Shown here piece after piece: positions 34,548 to 42,916 of a DNA stretch of 63,117 bases. A program made the position numbers and the translations under genes. Positions within the stretch are counted from its first letter, which is position 1. Each line of letters opens with the position of its first letter. The notes below the pieces were generated by a model. It was not told the DNA's origin. It saw only the letters and a list, made by a program, of their open reading frames with translations, and ran no database searches. Where the stretch lies: NCBI RefSeq assembly GCF_000308815.1, contig NZ_BAFX01000109.1, forward strand, positions 1-63,117. Reading direction: 5' to 3'. This DNA is from Nocardia concava NBRC 100430 (GTDB lineage: Bacteria; Actinomycetota; Actinomycetes; Mycobacteriales; Mycobacteriaceae).

Positions 34548-35333
34548 ATGGGCTGCGTGGTGGAGCTTCATATGCATCGTTTCGGTCCCTCGACCGGTCC
34601 GGTCGTCCTGGCATTGCACGGGTTGACGGGTCACGGCCGACGCTGGCAGCGGCTGGCCGACGATCATCTCCCCGATGTCCGGATCCTTGCACCGGATCTG
34701 CGCGGGCACGGGAGGTCGCCCGGCGTGCCGCCGTGGGATTTCGAAACTTTGGTCGATGATCTCGTGGCGCTGCTGCGGACCGAGTCCAGCGAACCCGTGG
34801 TGGTGCTCGGGCACTCGTTCGGCGGGGCCATCGCGGTGCATCTGGCGCGCCGCCACCCGGAGCTGGTGCGGGCGCTGGTGCTGCTGGACCCCGCGATCGG
34901 CCTGGAGCCCGACCGCATGCTGCAGATCGCGAATTCCATGCTGGCGGCACCGGATTACGCGAGCGCCGAGCAGGCCCGCTTCGACAAGCTGGAGACCGCC
35001 TGGGGCGAGCTGGACCCGGCGGTGCTGGACGCCGAACTGACCGAACATCTGGTGCCCACCGCGAACGGCCGCGTCGGCTGGCGCATGACCATGCCCGCGA
35101 TCATCGCGTTCTGGGGTGAGATCGCCCGCGAGTTCGTGCTGCCGCCCGGTGATACGCCGACGGTCATGGTGCAGGCGATGAAGGTGGACCCACCCCTGGT
35201 GTCCCCCGCCTTCCGCGCGGCGCTCATCGAGCACCTGGGCGACCGACTAACGGTCCACGACTTCGATTGCGACCACATGGTGGCCCAGGCCCGCCCGGCC
35301 GAGACCGCCGCTTTGGTCCGCACCGTCCTCTGA
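34548..35333 (+). CDS. alpha/beta hydrolase, LipV-like
   Basis: Serine hydrolase of about 261 aa. The nucleophile elbow is VLGHSFGGAIA (Ser near 91), the oxyanion-hole region LALHGLTGHG, the acid lies after the cap, and the base His is in FDCDHMVAQA near the C terminus. It resembles Rv3203 (LipV), including the DLRGHGRSPG and EHLVPTANGRVGWRM segments. The start is uncertain: ATG 34548, GTG 34557/34560, or ATG 34572, the last with GGAG six bases upstream. It is divergent from adnA and upstream of the alkyltransferase-like gene. Substrate not predictable. Confidence 0.86.
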   Translation: MGCVVELHMHRFGPSTGPVVLALHGLTGHGRRWQRLADDHLPDVRILAPDLRGHGRSPGVPPWDFETLVDDLVALLRTESSEPVVVLGHSFGGAIAVHLARRHPELVRALVLLDPAIGLEPDRMLQIANSMLAAPDYASAEQARFDKLETAWGELDPAVLDAELTEHLVPTANGRVGWRMTMPAIIAFWGEIAREFVLPPGDTPTVMVQAMKVDPPLVSPAFRAALIEHLGDRLTVHDFDCDHMVAQARPAETAALVRTVL

Positions 35334-35365
35334 TTTCGACCGGAAAAGCCAACCGGAGGCTCGAA

Positions 35366-35665
35366 ATGCCAACCACCGAAGCAGAAATCGAGCGTGTGCG
35401 GGAATTGGTGGCATCGATTCCGCCCGGCCGGGTCGCCACCTACGGCGATATCGCGGCCGCGGCGGGCCTGTCCACTCCGCGCACGGTCGGCTGGATCATG
35501 CGCACCGATGCCGCGGATCTGCCCTGGCATCGGGTACTGCGCGCAAACGGTACGCCCGCACCACATTTGGCGCATCGGCAACTGTCCGAGCTCATCGCGG
35601 AGGGCTGCCCGATCACCGACGGCCGGGTGGATCTGCGCCGCGCCCGGCACACCTTCCCCGAATAG
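35366..35665 (+). CDS. alkyltransferase-like protein (MGMT family, Trp in place of Cys)
   Basis: A 99-aa single-domain member of the O6-methylguanine methyltransferase family. The helix-turn-helix/Arg-finger segment GRVATYGDIAAAAGLSTPRTVG is intact, but the active-site motif PCHRV reads PWHRV, so the methyl acceptor Cys is replaced by Trp. Such alkyltransferase-like proteins bind alkylated guanine and hand the lesion to nucleotide excision repair. The ATG has GGAGG six bases upstream. Next to adnAB and the hydrolase, as in M. tuberculosis (Rv3204). Confidence 0.9.
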   Translation: MPTTEAEIERVRELVASIPPGRVATYGDIAAAAGLSTPRTVGWIMRTDAADLPWHRVLRANGTPAPHLAHRQLSELIAEGCPITDGRVDLRRARHTFPE

Positions 35666-35702
35666 CGAACGGGGCACCCGCCCCGCCGGTTACCGTGAAA
35701 GC

Positions 35703-36449
35703 ATGTCCACCCGACTGGCGTGCGTGGTGTTCGATGCGATCGAGCCCAGGACGGTGGCCCGGTTCTGGGCCGAGCTGCTGGGCTGGGAGGTGACGGTCAA
35801 CCGCCCCGGGCAGGTCGATATCGCCGCCCCGGATCCGGACGCACCGGACGTGGCCCTCACCTTCCTGCCCGCCCGGCGTCCCAAGACCGCGCTCAATCGC
35901 ATCCACCTGGATCTGTGCAGCCGTTCGCTGGATCATCAACGGCTGCAAATCGATCGCGCGCTCTCCCTCGGCGCCCGCCGGGTGGACATCGGCCAGGGCG
36001 CCGCGCCCTGGACCGTGCTGGCCGATCCGGAGGGCAACGAGTTCTGTGTGCTGGAACCGCGCGAGGAGTACGTGGACACCGGCGCGGTCGCCGCGATCGT
36101 GATGGATACCCGGGACCCGTTGCGGCTGGCCGAATTCTGGTCCACCGCCGCGGGCTGGCCGCTCACCCATGAGCGGTCCGACTATGCGGGCATCCGTGCC
36201 GCCACGGGGCAGGGCCCGTGGCTGGAGTTCCTGCGGAAACCGGACGCACCGACCAAATGCGGCCGCCTCCACCTGGACCTCGTCGCTTTCCCCTCCGACG
36301 ATCCCGTCGAGGAGGCGGCCCGATTGCGGGCCGCTGGCGCGGTCTCCCTTTCGGCCGGTTCGAGCGCACCCCCGGCGAATGATCCGGTGATGGTGCTCGC
36401 CGATCCGGAAACCAACGAATTCTGTCTGCTACGAACAATTATCGACTGA
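35703..36449 (+). CDS. VOC/glyoxalase-like protein, two tandem domains
   Basis: A 248-aa protein made of two similar halves of the vicinal-oxygen-chelate fold. Domain 1 (about 1-120) has FDAIEPRTVARFWAELLGWE and LADPEGNEFCVLEP; domain 2 (about 130-248) has DTRDPLRLAEFWSTAAGWPL and LADPETNEFCLL. The repeated DPE-NEFC motif carries a Glu that may bind metal. This class (glyoxalase-like domain) is often annotated as resistance or dioxygenase-like, but the reaction is unknown. It begins 37 bp after the alkyltransferase-like gene and may be co-transcribed. Confidence 0.82.
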   Translation: MSTRLACVVFDAIEPRTVARFWAELLGWEVTVNRPGQVDIAAPDPDAPDVALTFLPARRPKTALNRIHLDLCSRSLDHQRLQIDRALSLGARRVDIGQGAAPWTVLADPEGNEFCVLEPREEYVDTGAVAAIVMDTRDPLRLAEFWSTAAGWPLTHERSDYAGIRAATGQGPWLEFLRKPDAPTKCGRLHLDLVAFPSDDPVEEAARLRAAGAVSLSAGSSAPPANDPVMVLADPETNEFCLLRTIID

Positions 36450-36517
36450 CAGTGTCAATCCAAAAGAGCGTCCGACCCTCCCACTTCCCCGCGGAGGCTC
36501 GGGCGAGCGGAATCCGC

Positions 36518-36802
36518 TCAGGCAGCGCCGCGCTCGTAACGCCGGCGCTCGCGCGGCGACAGGCCGCCCCAGATCCCGAAGCGCTGATCGTGGCTGAGCG
36601 CGTAATCGAGGCATTCCTTGCGCACCTCGCAGGAGGAGCAGATGCGTTTGGCTTCACGGGTGGAGCCACCCTTGTCGGGGAAGAATGCCTCGGGATCGGT
36701 CTGCGTGCACAGCGCCTGCTGATGCCAGGATTCGGAGTCGGATCCATCGCGCCGGGCGAGGGTTTCGAACATGGCGTCGAAATTGGTGAAAAGCAGCTTC
36801 AC
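36518..36802 (-). CDS. WhiB-family regulator, WhiB2/WhmD-like
   Basis: Iron-sulfur transcription factor of 94 aa. Cys32, Cys55, Cys58 and Cys64 form the cluster site; FGIWGGLSPRERRR is the conserved beta-turn and basic tail. The segments QTDPEAFFPDKGGSTREAK and DYALSHDQRFGIWGG are typical of the WhiB2/WhmD group, which controls septation in mycobacteria, though a second copy elsewhere could be the true orthologue. The start is a GTG with AAGGGA eight bases upstream; an internal ATG at 36772 is possible. It follows the hypothetical gene at 36885-37325 on the same strand. Confidence 0.88.
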   Translation of the reverse strand: MKLLFTNFDAMFETLARRDGSDSESWHQQALCTQTDPEAFFPDKGGSTREAKRICSSCEVRKECLDYALSHDQRFGIWGGLSPRERRRYERGAA

Positions 36803-36884
36803 TTCCTCTATCCCTTCACTTCTACGTTCACTACATGAGTTTTGAAAGAAAACGAGCGGTACGTTTTACTGGCGGCCCATCGAG

Positions 36885-37325
36885 TTACGGGCGACCCATC
36901 GAGCAATCGCCACTGACCGCGGCCAGCTTGGCCTGCTCGCCATTGACGAAGACCCGGCGCGCGTGCACCGCCGCGGGAGCACCCGACCAAGGCGCCAACG
37001 CGGTGGTGAACATGAGTTCGCACCAACTCAATGCGGGAACCTCGCCACCGGCGAGGGTATTCAGCAGTGAAAGTTCCTGATCGCTGTCGTTCCACGCGGC
37101 GAACAGCCATCCGGCGTCCAGCCGGCCCAGGAATTCTTCGGCGTCCTCCGGAAGTCCGAGCGGGGCATCGACCGCGAGGTGCACTACCGCGGAAATCGCA
37201 TGGCGCATACGCGCATCCAGGCCGACTCCGTCGTGCAGCAACAGACCTTCGAGCGACTCCCGCAATCCAGCGCCGCGATCGATCCGGAAGTCATTTCGGC
37301 GGGCTGCGGTGGTGACGTCGAACAT
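36885..37325 (-). CDS. hypothetical protein, 146 aa
   Basis: I do not recognise this protein. The ATG at 37325 has GGGAGG five bases upstream, a strong ribosome binding site, so it is very probably real. It has an acidic, hydrophobic N-terminal half (RHAISAVVHLAVDAPLG, EDAEEFLGRLDAGWLFAAW) and a middle with LSLLNTLAGGEVPALSWCEL; no membrane helix or catalytic motif is evident. It lies 82 bp upstream of the WhiB gene on the same strand, so the two may be co-transcribed, and it is divergent from the alpha/beta hydrolase at 37541. Confidence 0.6.
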   Translation of the reverse strand: MFDVTTAARRNDFRIDRGAGLRESLEGLLLHDGVGLDARMRHAISAVVHLAVDAPLGLPEDAEEFLGRLDAGWLFAAWNDSDQELSLLNTLAGGEVPALSWCELMFTTALAPWSGAPAAVHARRVFVNGEQAKLAAVSGDCSMGRP

Positions 37326-37440
37326 TGTTTCCTCCCTAGAAATTGCGCTTGTCCCAAAAGCGCCACGGCCTGATTAAAAAGGCATCGTGATCTTGTTGTC
37401 CAGTTTTGAGGCAATCTGGGGCAAACCCCTAGCAGTACTG

Positions 37441-37454
37441 ACACTGGCCAGTGT
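37441..37454. promoter_or_regulatory. perfect palindrome between divergent genes
   Basis: ACACTGGCCAGTGT is a 14-bp perfect palindrome in the 215-bp divergent region between the hypothetical gene (start 37325) and the hydrolase (start 37541). Candidate operator; no assigned regulator. Confidence 0.45.
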
Positions 37455-37540
37455 TGGTACCCGTCGGGAACCTCACCGCAGGGTGCCTGACACCAGGCGG
37501 GCAAACATATAGGGAACGACCGCTCTCGCCGTTTAGGGTC

Positions 37541-38428
37541 ATGACCATGCCTTATGTGCGATCAGGTTCAGCCACGGTTCATTACGTCACCAGCCAAATC
37601 AACGGTCCGACCTTGTTGCTCGCCCACGGATTCTTCATGGACGAGTCGATGTTCGATCCCATGCGCGAATCTCTGGCAGCCGCCGGTATCAATCTCGTCA
37701 CGGTCGACGCTCGCTGCCACGGACGCACCCAGTCACCCGATGGCGAACCATTCAGCTATTGGGATCTCGCCGCCGACGGATTGGCGGTGCTGGACGAACT
37801 CGGAATCGAGAAGGCGGTCGTCGGCGGAATGAGCCAGGGCGGGTATGCGGCTTTGCGCATGGCATTGCTCGCACCCGAACGGGTCCAGGGCCTGGCGCTG
37901 ATCGATACCGAGGCGGGTGCCTGCAGCCCGTCCGAATTGGCTTTCTACCGAGAATTCTTCGAGCGCTGGACCAGTGAGGAGCCGATGGCCCCGCTGGTCG
38001 CCGAATTGGCCCCGCAGATCATCGGCGGCACCGATCCGCGGCTGTGGCGCGCGTGGACCAGCCGCTGGTACGGCTCGGACCGCCAGGCCATCGTGCCGGC
38101 CGCCCGCTGCCTGATGGACCGGCGCTCGGTGCTGCACCGACTACCGGAGATCACGGCTCCGACCCTGGTGGTGCGCGGCAGCCACGATGCCACCAGCACC
38201 GCCCAGAAGTCCGAGGCGCTGGCCGCCGGGCTCTCCGGCGCGGACGGCGTGGTCACCATCCCCGGGGCCGGGCACGGCGCGGCCTGGACGCATCCTGAAG
38301 TGGTTGCGCCGCTACTGGTCCGGCTGGTCGCGCGGGCGACCGCCAAGCCGGAGAGCAAGCTGGCGCGGGCGCTGAGCGCGCCGTGGCCGAACCGGCGCGG
38401 GGGTCGCGAGATCCAAGCCGCCCAGTGA
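37541..38428 (+). CDS. alpha/beta hydrolase
   Basis: Alpha/beta-hydrolase of 295 aa. The oxyanion-hole segment is LLAHGFFMDESMF, the nucleophile elbow VVGGMSQGGYAAL (Ser near residue 103), and the base His is in GAGHGAAW near 255; the charged C-terminal tail is unusually Arg-rich. The start is ATG 37541 or ATG 37547, without a strong ribosome binding site. It resembles carboxylesterase/epoxide-hydrolase-like enzymes in general. The closest gene on its 3' side is a convergent XRE regulator with a strong terminator between. Confidence 0.85.
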   Translation: MTMPYVRSGSATVHYVTSQINGPTLLLAHGFFMDESMFDPMRESLAAAGINLVTVDARCHGRTQSPDGEPFSYWDLAADGLAVLDELGIEKAVVGGMSQGGYAALRMALLAPERVQGLALIDTEAGACSPSELAFYREFFERWTSEEPMAPLVAELAPQIIGGTDPRLWRAWTSRWYGSDRQAIVPAARCLMDRRSVLHRLPEITAPTLVVRGSHDATSTAQKSEALAAGLSGADGVVTIPGAGHGAAWTHPEVVAPLLVRLVARATAKPESKLARALSAPWPNRRGGREIQAAQ

Positions 38429-38462
38429 CGGCGGAGAGCAGGCGGGGCAATCGAAACGCGTA

Positions 38463-38487
38463 GGCCGTGACCCTGGGGGTCACGGCC
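38463..38487. terminator. bidirectional intrinsic terminator
   Basis: GGCCGTGACCC (38463-38473) pairs perfectly with 38477-38487, followed by GATTGGTTTT. It lies between the convergent hydrolase and XRE genes. Confidence 0.85.
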
Positions 38488-38512
38488 GATTGGTTTTCGG
38501 TACGGCTCGGCC

Positions 38513-39319
38513 CTAGTTGGCCTCTCCGGCCTCGTGCCAGCTCGGAATACCCAGGAAGATCTGAATCTGGCTGGGGTAGGCCGCGTTGAAGACGCTGAAC
38601 AGCTGCACGGCGATATCGAAGCGGCGCCCGGTCTCGCGCTCGCGCAGCCGCATGGTGGCGCGGGGCCGCCCGTAGGCCGCGACGCCCTCGTCCCACATTT
38701 CCCGGAAAAGTCCGAATCGTCCGAGTTCTGCCAGGAATTCAACCGACCAGGCGGTATCTCCTGAGCTCGCGATCAGACCGCGCAGCCAGTGCACGGTCAG
38801 CCGGACCTCCTCCTCCCACTCGACCATGACGTCGCGGGCGGCCTCATTGCCCAGGAACCAGCGCAGGATATTGATGTCCTGTGCCAGCCCGGGGAAAGCC
38901 TTGGCGTAACTTTCGTTGCAGGCCAACACATTCCAGCGGGTGTCGACGTAGGCGGCCAGATTCGGCTCGTGCAGATCGAGCGCGCGGCGCATGTCGTCGG
39001 TGATTTCGGACCGCAGTTGTTCCACGGTCGGGAATTCGCTGACCCCCAGTCCGGCCAGATCGAGCAGATGGCGGCGCTCGACGGCGGACAGCGGGGTTAT
39101 TCGGTCCAGATATCGCAGCAGCGCATCCACCACTTCGCGCGTCGGATGGCCGCGATCGCCCTTCTCCAAATGGCTGATGTAGCTGGCGCTCACACCGGCA
39201 TTGAAGGCCAGCCTTTCGCGTGATACCCCGCGCGCGTCGCGCAACCGGCGCAGCAGCAGGCCGAATGTGGGCGGCTTCAGATCGTCGGAGTCCCTATCCG
39301 GTTTCACGCCCAGCACCAC
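38513..39319 (-). CDS. XRE-family regulator, MmyB-like, paralogue 1
   Basis: A 268-aa regulator with helix-turn-helix SRERLAFNAGVSASYISHLE at about residues 34-53 and a long C-terminal MmyB-like ligand domain (from about 95: LDLHEPNLAAYVDTRWNVLA). It is highly similar to the XRE protein at 42060-42842; both share GVSASYI-HLEKGDRG and REVV-AL-RYLDR. The GTG at 39319 is chosen because GGAGAGGG precedes it; an upstream TTG (39337) is in frame but lacks a site. Two copies of the octamer CGGATACT lie upstream. The regulated genes are unknown; the neighbours are the hydrolase and the MobA-MoeA gene. Confidence 0.87.
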   Translation of the reverse strand: MVLGVKPDRDSDDLKPPTFGLLLRRLRDARGVSRERLAFNAGVSASYISHLEKGDRGHPTREVVDALLRYLDRITPLSAVERRHLLDLAGLGVSEFPTVEQLRSEITDDMRRALDLHEPNLAAYVDTRWNVLACNESYAKAFPGLAQDINILRWFLGNEAARDVMVEWEEEVRLTVHWLRGLIASSGDTAWSVEFLAELGRFGLFREMWDEGVAAYGRPRATMRLRERETGRRFDIAVQLFSVFNAAYPSQIQIFLGIPSWHEAGEAN

Positions 39320-39662
39320 GCCGTTCCCTCTCCACAAACATTCAGCAAACCAACCTTCATCGCTCTGGGTCCTCCTGGTACCGGACAGTGGGACCCGGTG
39401 TGACGCCTGGTGTGAACTGTGACGAACGCCGCGTACTGCGCCAGTTCATCAGCTCGGATACTGCCATATGAGATTGTTCCAAACGTTAAAACAAGACCAT
39501 TTCTACTATGTGTCGTGCCACATCACATAACGTAACGAGTATCCGCAATTACTTGGCTAGCGCGCGAATCGGGCACGCCCGACAAGCCGGGAACGGCCTG
39601 CCACTACGATCTTCAACCATGTCCAGTCTGTTCGCGACGCACAGCGCACCGGGATCCGGCTC
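39320..39662. promoter_or_regulatory. AT-rich divergent region with inverted CGGATACT octamers
   Basis: These 343 bp separate XRE paralogue 1 and the MobA-MoeA gene. CGGATACT at 39455-39462 and its reverse complement AGTATCCG at 39538-39545 flank an AT-rich stretch with the imperfect repeat TATGTG-TCGTGC-CACATC. The octamer recurs upstream of the paralogous XRE gene. No other gene is evident. Confidence 0.5.
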
Positions 39663-41411
39663 GTGAGCCCCATCGATGCCATCGTGCTCGCCGGCGGCAA
39701 GGCCAGCCGCATGGGCGGAGTGGACAAACCGGCCATCGTGGTCGGCGGGCAGTCCATGCTCGACGCGGCGCTGACCGCGGTCGCGGGCTGCGCGCGCACG
39801 GTCGTGGTGGGCCCGCACCGGCCCGAGCTGCCGCCGGAAATCCTTCAGGCACAGGAGATACCGGCCGGGGCCGGTCCGGTCGCGGCCATCGCGGCGGGGC
39901 TGGGCGCGCTGGCCGGTTGTGAGTTCCCGGCCGGGCTGATCGTGGTGCTGGCCGCCGACATGCCGTTCCTCACCGCGGCGGCGATCGACGAACTGCTGTC
40001 GCACGCAAGGGAATCGGGGGCCGACGCGGTCTTCGCGGCGGATGCCTCGGGGCGGCCGCAGTATCTGGTCGGGGTGTGGCGGCGGGCGGCGCTGACCGCG
40101 GCGCTGCAAGGTTTGGACTCCCTGGTGAACCGGCCCATGAAGGCGCTGGTGCCGGTGGACACCGCCATGGTGGCACTGCCCGGTGTGGAGGATTGCGACA
40201 CACCCGAGGATGTGCGGCGGGCCCGGACCGGGGCCGCGCGCTCGGCGGACCCGCTGTGGCTGGACGAGGCGCGGGAGACGCTGCGCCGGAACATCTCTCC
40301 GCTGCCCGTGCGGCACGCGGTGCTGCGCGCGGCGCGGGGCGCGACCCTGGCCGTTCCCCTGCGTGCCGCGGACGCGCTGCCGCGCTTCGATGTCTCGGCC
40401 ATGGACGGCTACGCGGTCAGCGGCGACGGGCCGTGGCAGCTGCGCCGCGATATCGGCTTCGCGGGCGGCGAGCGGCCGGTGGGCCTGCTCGACGGCGAGG
40501 CGGTGCGGATCGCCACCGGGGCGCACGTGCCCGACGGGACGAGTTCGGTGGTGCGCGACGAATTCGTGCGGATCGACGAGGACGGCACGCTGTATCGCCT
40601 GCCGGACACTCCGATTCGCGAGGATGTGCGCCGCCGTGGCGAATATTGGCTGCCCGGTGACGAAGTCGCGGCCGCGGGCACCCCGGTGAACGCGGCGCTC
40701 ATCTCGGTGGCGGCCAGCGCCGAGGTGACCGCCGCGGACGTGCGCGGCCCGGTGCGCGCGCGAATCGTCATGACCGGCGACGAGATTCGCGGCGACGGCC
40801 CGCTGCACACCGGCCAGACCCGCGACTCGATCGGGCCCATCCTGCCCGATCTGCTGTCCTGGTACGGCGTGAGCGTGCTGGAGCGGGTTCACCTGCGCGA
40901 CACCGCGAATGCCTTCGACGAGGTGCTGGCCGCGGCCACCGATTGCGATCTGCTGGTCATCGTCGGCGCCACCGGCGGCGGCGCGGCCGACCAACTGCGC
41001 TCGGCCCTGGACCGCACCGACGCCTCGATCCTGCTGCGCCGCCTGCGCCTGCGGCCCGGCGGCTCCACCGTGGCTGCGCAATTGGCCACCGGCGCAGTGG
41101 TTCTGGGCCTGCCCGGCAATCCGTTCGCGGCGGTGGCCACCCTGCTGAGCCTGATCGGCGCGACCGTGGAGGCCCTGACCGGCGCGACCCCGGCCCACCG
41201 CATCATGGGCCCGCTGGTCAATGCCGGTGAGCTGACGGCCCCCGTGAATCGCATCGTCCCCGCCCGCGCCCTCCCGGAGGGCGGCTTCCGCGGTGTCCTC
41301 CAACTGCGCACGGCCCACCTGGCCGACCTGCTCCACCACGACGGCGTGGTCATCGTCCCCGCCGACGCCGAAGACGGCGCCCTCGCCGAATTCATCCCTC
41401 TGCGAGGCTGA
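39663..41411 (+). CDS. MobA-MoeA fusion, molybdopterin cofactor synthesis
   Basis: A 582-aa bifunctional protein. Residues 1-190 are MobA (molybdenum cofactor guanylyltransferase): LAGGKASRMGGVDKP for GTP binding, AADMPFLTAAAID, and ALVPVDTAMVALPG. Residues 200-582 are MoeA (molybdopterin molybdenumtransferase): PRFDVSAMDGYAV, GAHVPDGT, MTGDEIRGDG, VGATGGGAADQL, and VLGLPGNPFAAV. The two usually form separate polypeptides; fusion couples metal insertion to nucleotide attachment, giving the bis-MGD needed by NarG at 53564. Start GTG at 39663, no clear ribosome binding site. It is followed by palindromic element copy E. Confidence 0.88.
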   Translation: MSPIDAIVLAGGKASRMGGVDKPAIVVGGQSMLDAALTAVAGCARTVVVGPHRPELPPEILQAQEIPAGAGPVAAIAAGLGALAGCEFPAGLIVVLAADMPFLTAAAIDELLSHARESGADAVFAADASGRPQYLVGVWRRAALTAALQGLDSLVNRPMKALVPVDTAMVALPGVEDCDTPEDVRRARTGAARSADPLWLDEARETLRRNISPLPVRHAVLRAARGATLAVPLRAADALPRFDVSAMDGYAVSGDGPWQLRRDIGFAGGERPVGLLDGEAVRIATGAHVPDGTSSVVRDEFVRIDEDGTLYRLPDTPIREDVRRRGEYWLPGDEVAAAGTPVNAALISVAASAEVTAADVRGPVRARIVMTGDEIRGDGPLHTGQTRDSIGPILPDLLSWYGVSVLERVHLRDTANAFDEVLAAATDCDLLVIVGATGGGAADQLRSALDRTDASILLRRLRLRPGGSTVAAQLATGAVVLGLPGNPFAAVATLLSLIGATVEALTGATPAHRIMGPLVNAGELTAPVNRIVPARALPEGGFRGVLQLRTAHLADLLHHDGVVIVPADAEDGALAEFIPLRG

Positions 41412-41419
41412 TCACCCCG

Positions 41420-41492
41420 GTCATTCCGGCGTGCTTTTGGCCGGGATCCACCCCGCTGCAGTGGATCCCGACCAAAAGCACGCCGGGATGAC
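41420..41492. repeat. 73-bp palindromic element, copy E (degenerate arms)
   Basis: Intergenic between the MobA-MoeA gene and the thiolase remnant. The left arm reads ATTCCGGC...GCCGGGAT (one G-T wobble) and the right arm ATCCCGAC...GCCGGGAT with a mismatch, so each half mixes the two arm types. A further truncated arm (GCCGGGATGACG) lies at about 41520-41531. Confidence 0.9.
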
Positions 41493-41553
41493 GGGAGGCC
41501 GCCGAGCTGACGGGAGATCGCCGGGATGACGAGGCGGTCGCTGAGGCACGGCC

Positions 41554-42000
41554 TCAGTAGAGGGCTTCCACCACCATGGCGTTGGCTTGGCCGCCGGATT
41601 CGCACATGGTCTGGAGGCCGTAGCGGGCGCGGCGTTCGCGCAGGGCGTGGACGAGAGTGGCGGTGATGTCGAGCTCGGCCCGGCCGAGATTCCAGCGGGC
41701 GGTGATGAGTTCGGCGCTGATGCCCTGCCACGGCACGCCCTGCGGATAGCGCTCCAGAAAGGCCGCGCCGGTTAGGTTGTCGGCGTCGAGCAGGCTGGTG
41801 CCCATCGGGATCCGGCTCACCGATTCCACCCCGGTGGCGACCGCGATCTCGCAGTCACCGGCGATGACGGCGTGCGCAGCGCCTGCTGGCTGGCGCTGCA
41901 CTGGCGGTCGACGGTGGTGGCGGGCACCGATTCCGGATAGCCGGCGGCCAGGGCACCCGAACAGCATCCAAGGTACCCCACCCCGGTAGCGACGGCAGAA
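41554..42000 (-). pseudogene. acetyl-CoA acyltransferase (thiolase) remnant
   Basis: Fragments of a thiolase are visible in two frames. One frame has AGYPESVPATTVDRQCSASQQA, which contains the acyl-accepting Cys region; after a frameshift the other has AVIAGDCEIAVATGVESVSR and IPMGTSLLDADNL. The sequence then jumps to the C-terminal YGLQTMCESGGQAN, missing about 190 residues including the catalytic His region. The gene is thus frameshifted and internally deleted, hence non-functional. The 5' part is also lost. Located beside palindromic element copy E. Confidence 0.8.
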
Positions 42001-42059
42001 CCGCTGCACTCCAGGGGAATTGCGGTGTGAGCACATCGCCCGGAACGGGTGAGACCGGG

Positions 42060-42842
42060 TCAGCCGGGCAGTCCGAGAATCGTCAGCAACTGCCCGGGGT
42101 AGGCCGCGCCGTCCAGCCGTCCGGTCTGGGCGTAAATCCGGCGGCGCAGCCCGGTCACCGGATTGCGCAGGTGCAGTGTCCATACGTGGGGCGCGAACTC
42201 CACGCCGCCTTCCGACCACGCCTGCCGGAATTTCGGGAATTCGCCGAGTTCGCGAATGAGATCGGCGAATCCGTCCACATTGCCTGACCGCCCGATCAAT
42301 CCGCGCATCCAGCGTGCGACGCGGCGGGCATCCTGATCCCAGTTCACCATGACCCGGGTCGCCAGCTCGTTGCCGAAGAACCAGCGCAGCATATTGCCGT
42401 CCTCGCGGACACCGGGAAAGGCATCGTCCCAGCTGTCGTTGCTGGCCAGCAGATTGGCTTGAATGTCGAGCAGCGCGGCCAAATTCGGGCTGTGTAGTTC
42501 CAGGGCGCGGGTCATCTCGGGGGTGATGGCGGCGCGCAGTTCGTCCACGGTGGGCAGTTCCCCTGTTCCCAGGCCCGCCAGGTCGGTCAGCTGGCGGCGA
42601 TCCTCGGTGGAGAGGGGGTCGAGCCGGTCCAGGTATCTGGTGAGCGCCTCGACGACTTCGCGGGTCGGGTTTCCGCGGTCACCCTTCTCCAAATGCGTTA
42701 TGTAACTTGCGCTTACGCCGGCATTGAATGCCAGGCGTTCGCGGGAAACACCGCGATTGTCGCGCAGGCGGCGGAGGAGGTTTCCGAAGGTGGGTGCTTC
42801 GAGTTCCCTGAAATCCTGTCCGCATACCGCTCTCGCGCCCAC
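42060..42842 (-). CDS. XRE-family regulator, MmyB-like, paralogue 2
   Basis: A 260-aa paralogue of the regulator at 38513. The helix-turn-helix SRERLAFNAGVSASYITHLE lies at about 32-51; the MmyB-like domain has LELHSPNLAALLDIQANLLA and MLRWFFGNELATRVMV. The GTG at 42842 is preceded by GGAGGG six bases upstream and so is preferred over the longer frame to 42908. Two CGGATACT octamers lie upstream (42917, 42977). It is adjacent to the thiolase remnant on one side and the ABC-transporter operon on the other; the regulated gene is unknown. Confidence 0.87.
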   Translation of the reverse strand: MGARAVCGQDFRELEAPTFGNLLRRLRDNRGVSRERLAFNAGVSASYITHLEKGDRGNPTREVVEALTRYLDRLDPLSTEDRRQLTDLAGLGTGELPTVDELRAAITPEMTRALELHSPNLAALLDIQANLLASNDSWDDAFPGVREDGNMLRWFFGNELATRVMVNWDQDARRVARWMRGLIGRSGNVDGFADLIRELGEFPKFRQAWSEGGVEFAPHVWTLHLRNPVTGLRRRIYAQTGRLDGAAYPGQLLTILGLPG

Positions 42843-42916
42843 GTGGTTCCCTCCGTCGCGGAATCCCGTCGGCCCCTCGCCTCCCCGTGGAGGCCCCGCC
42901 GAGATCACCCTCAGGA

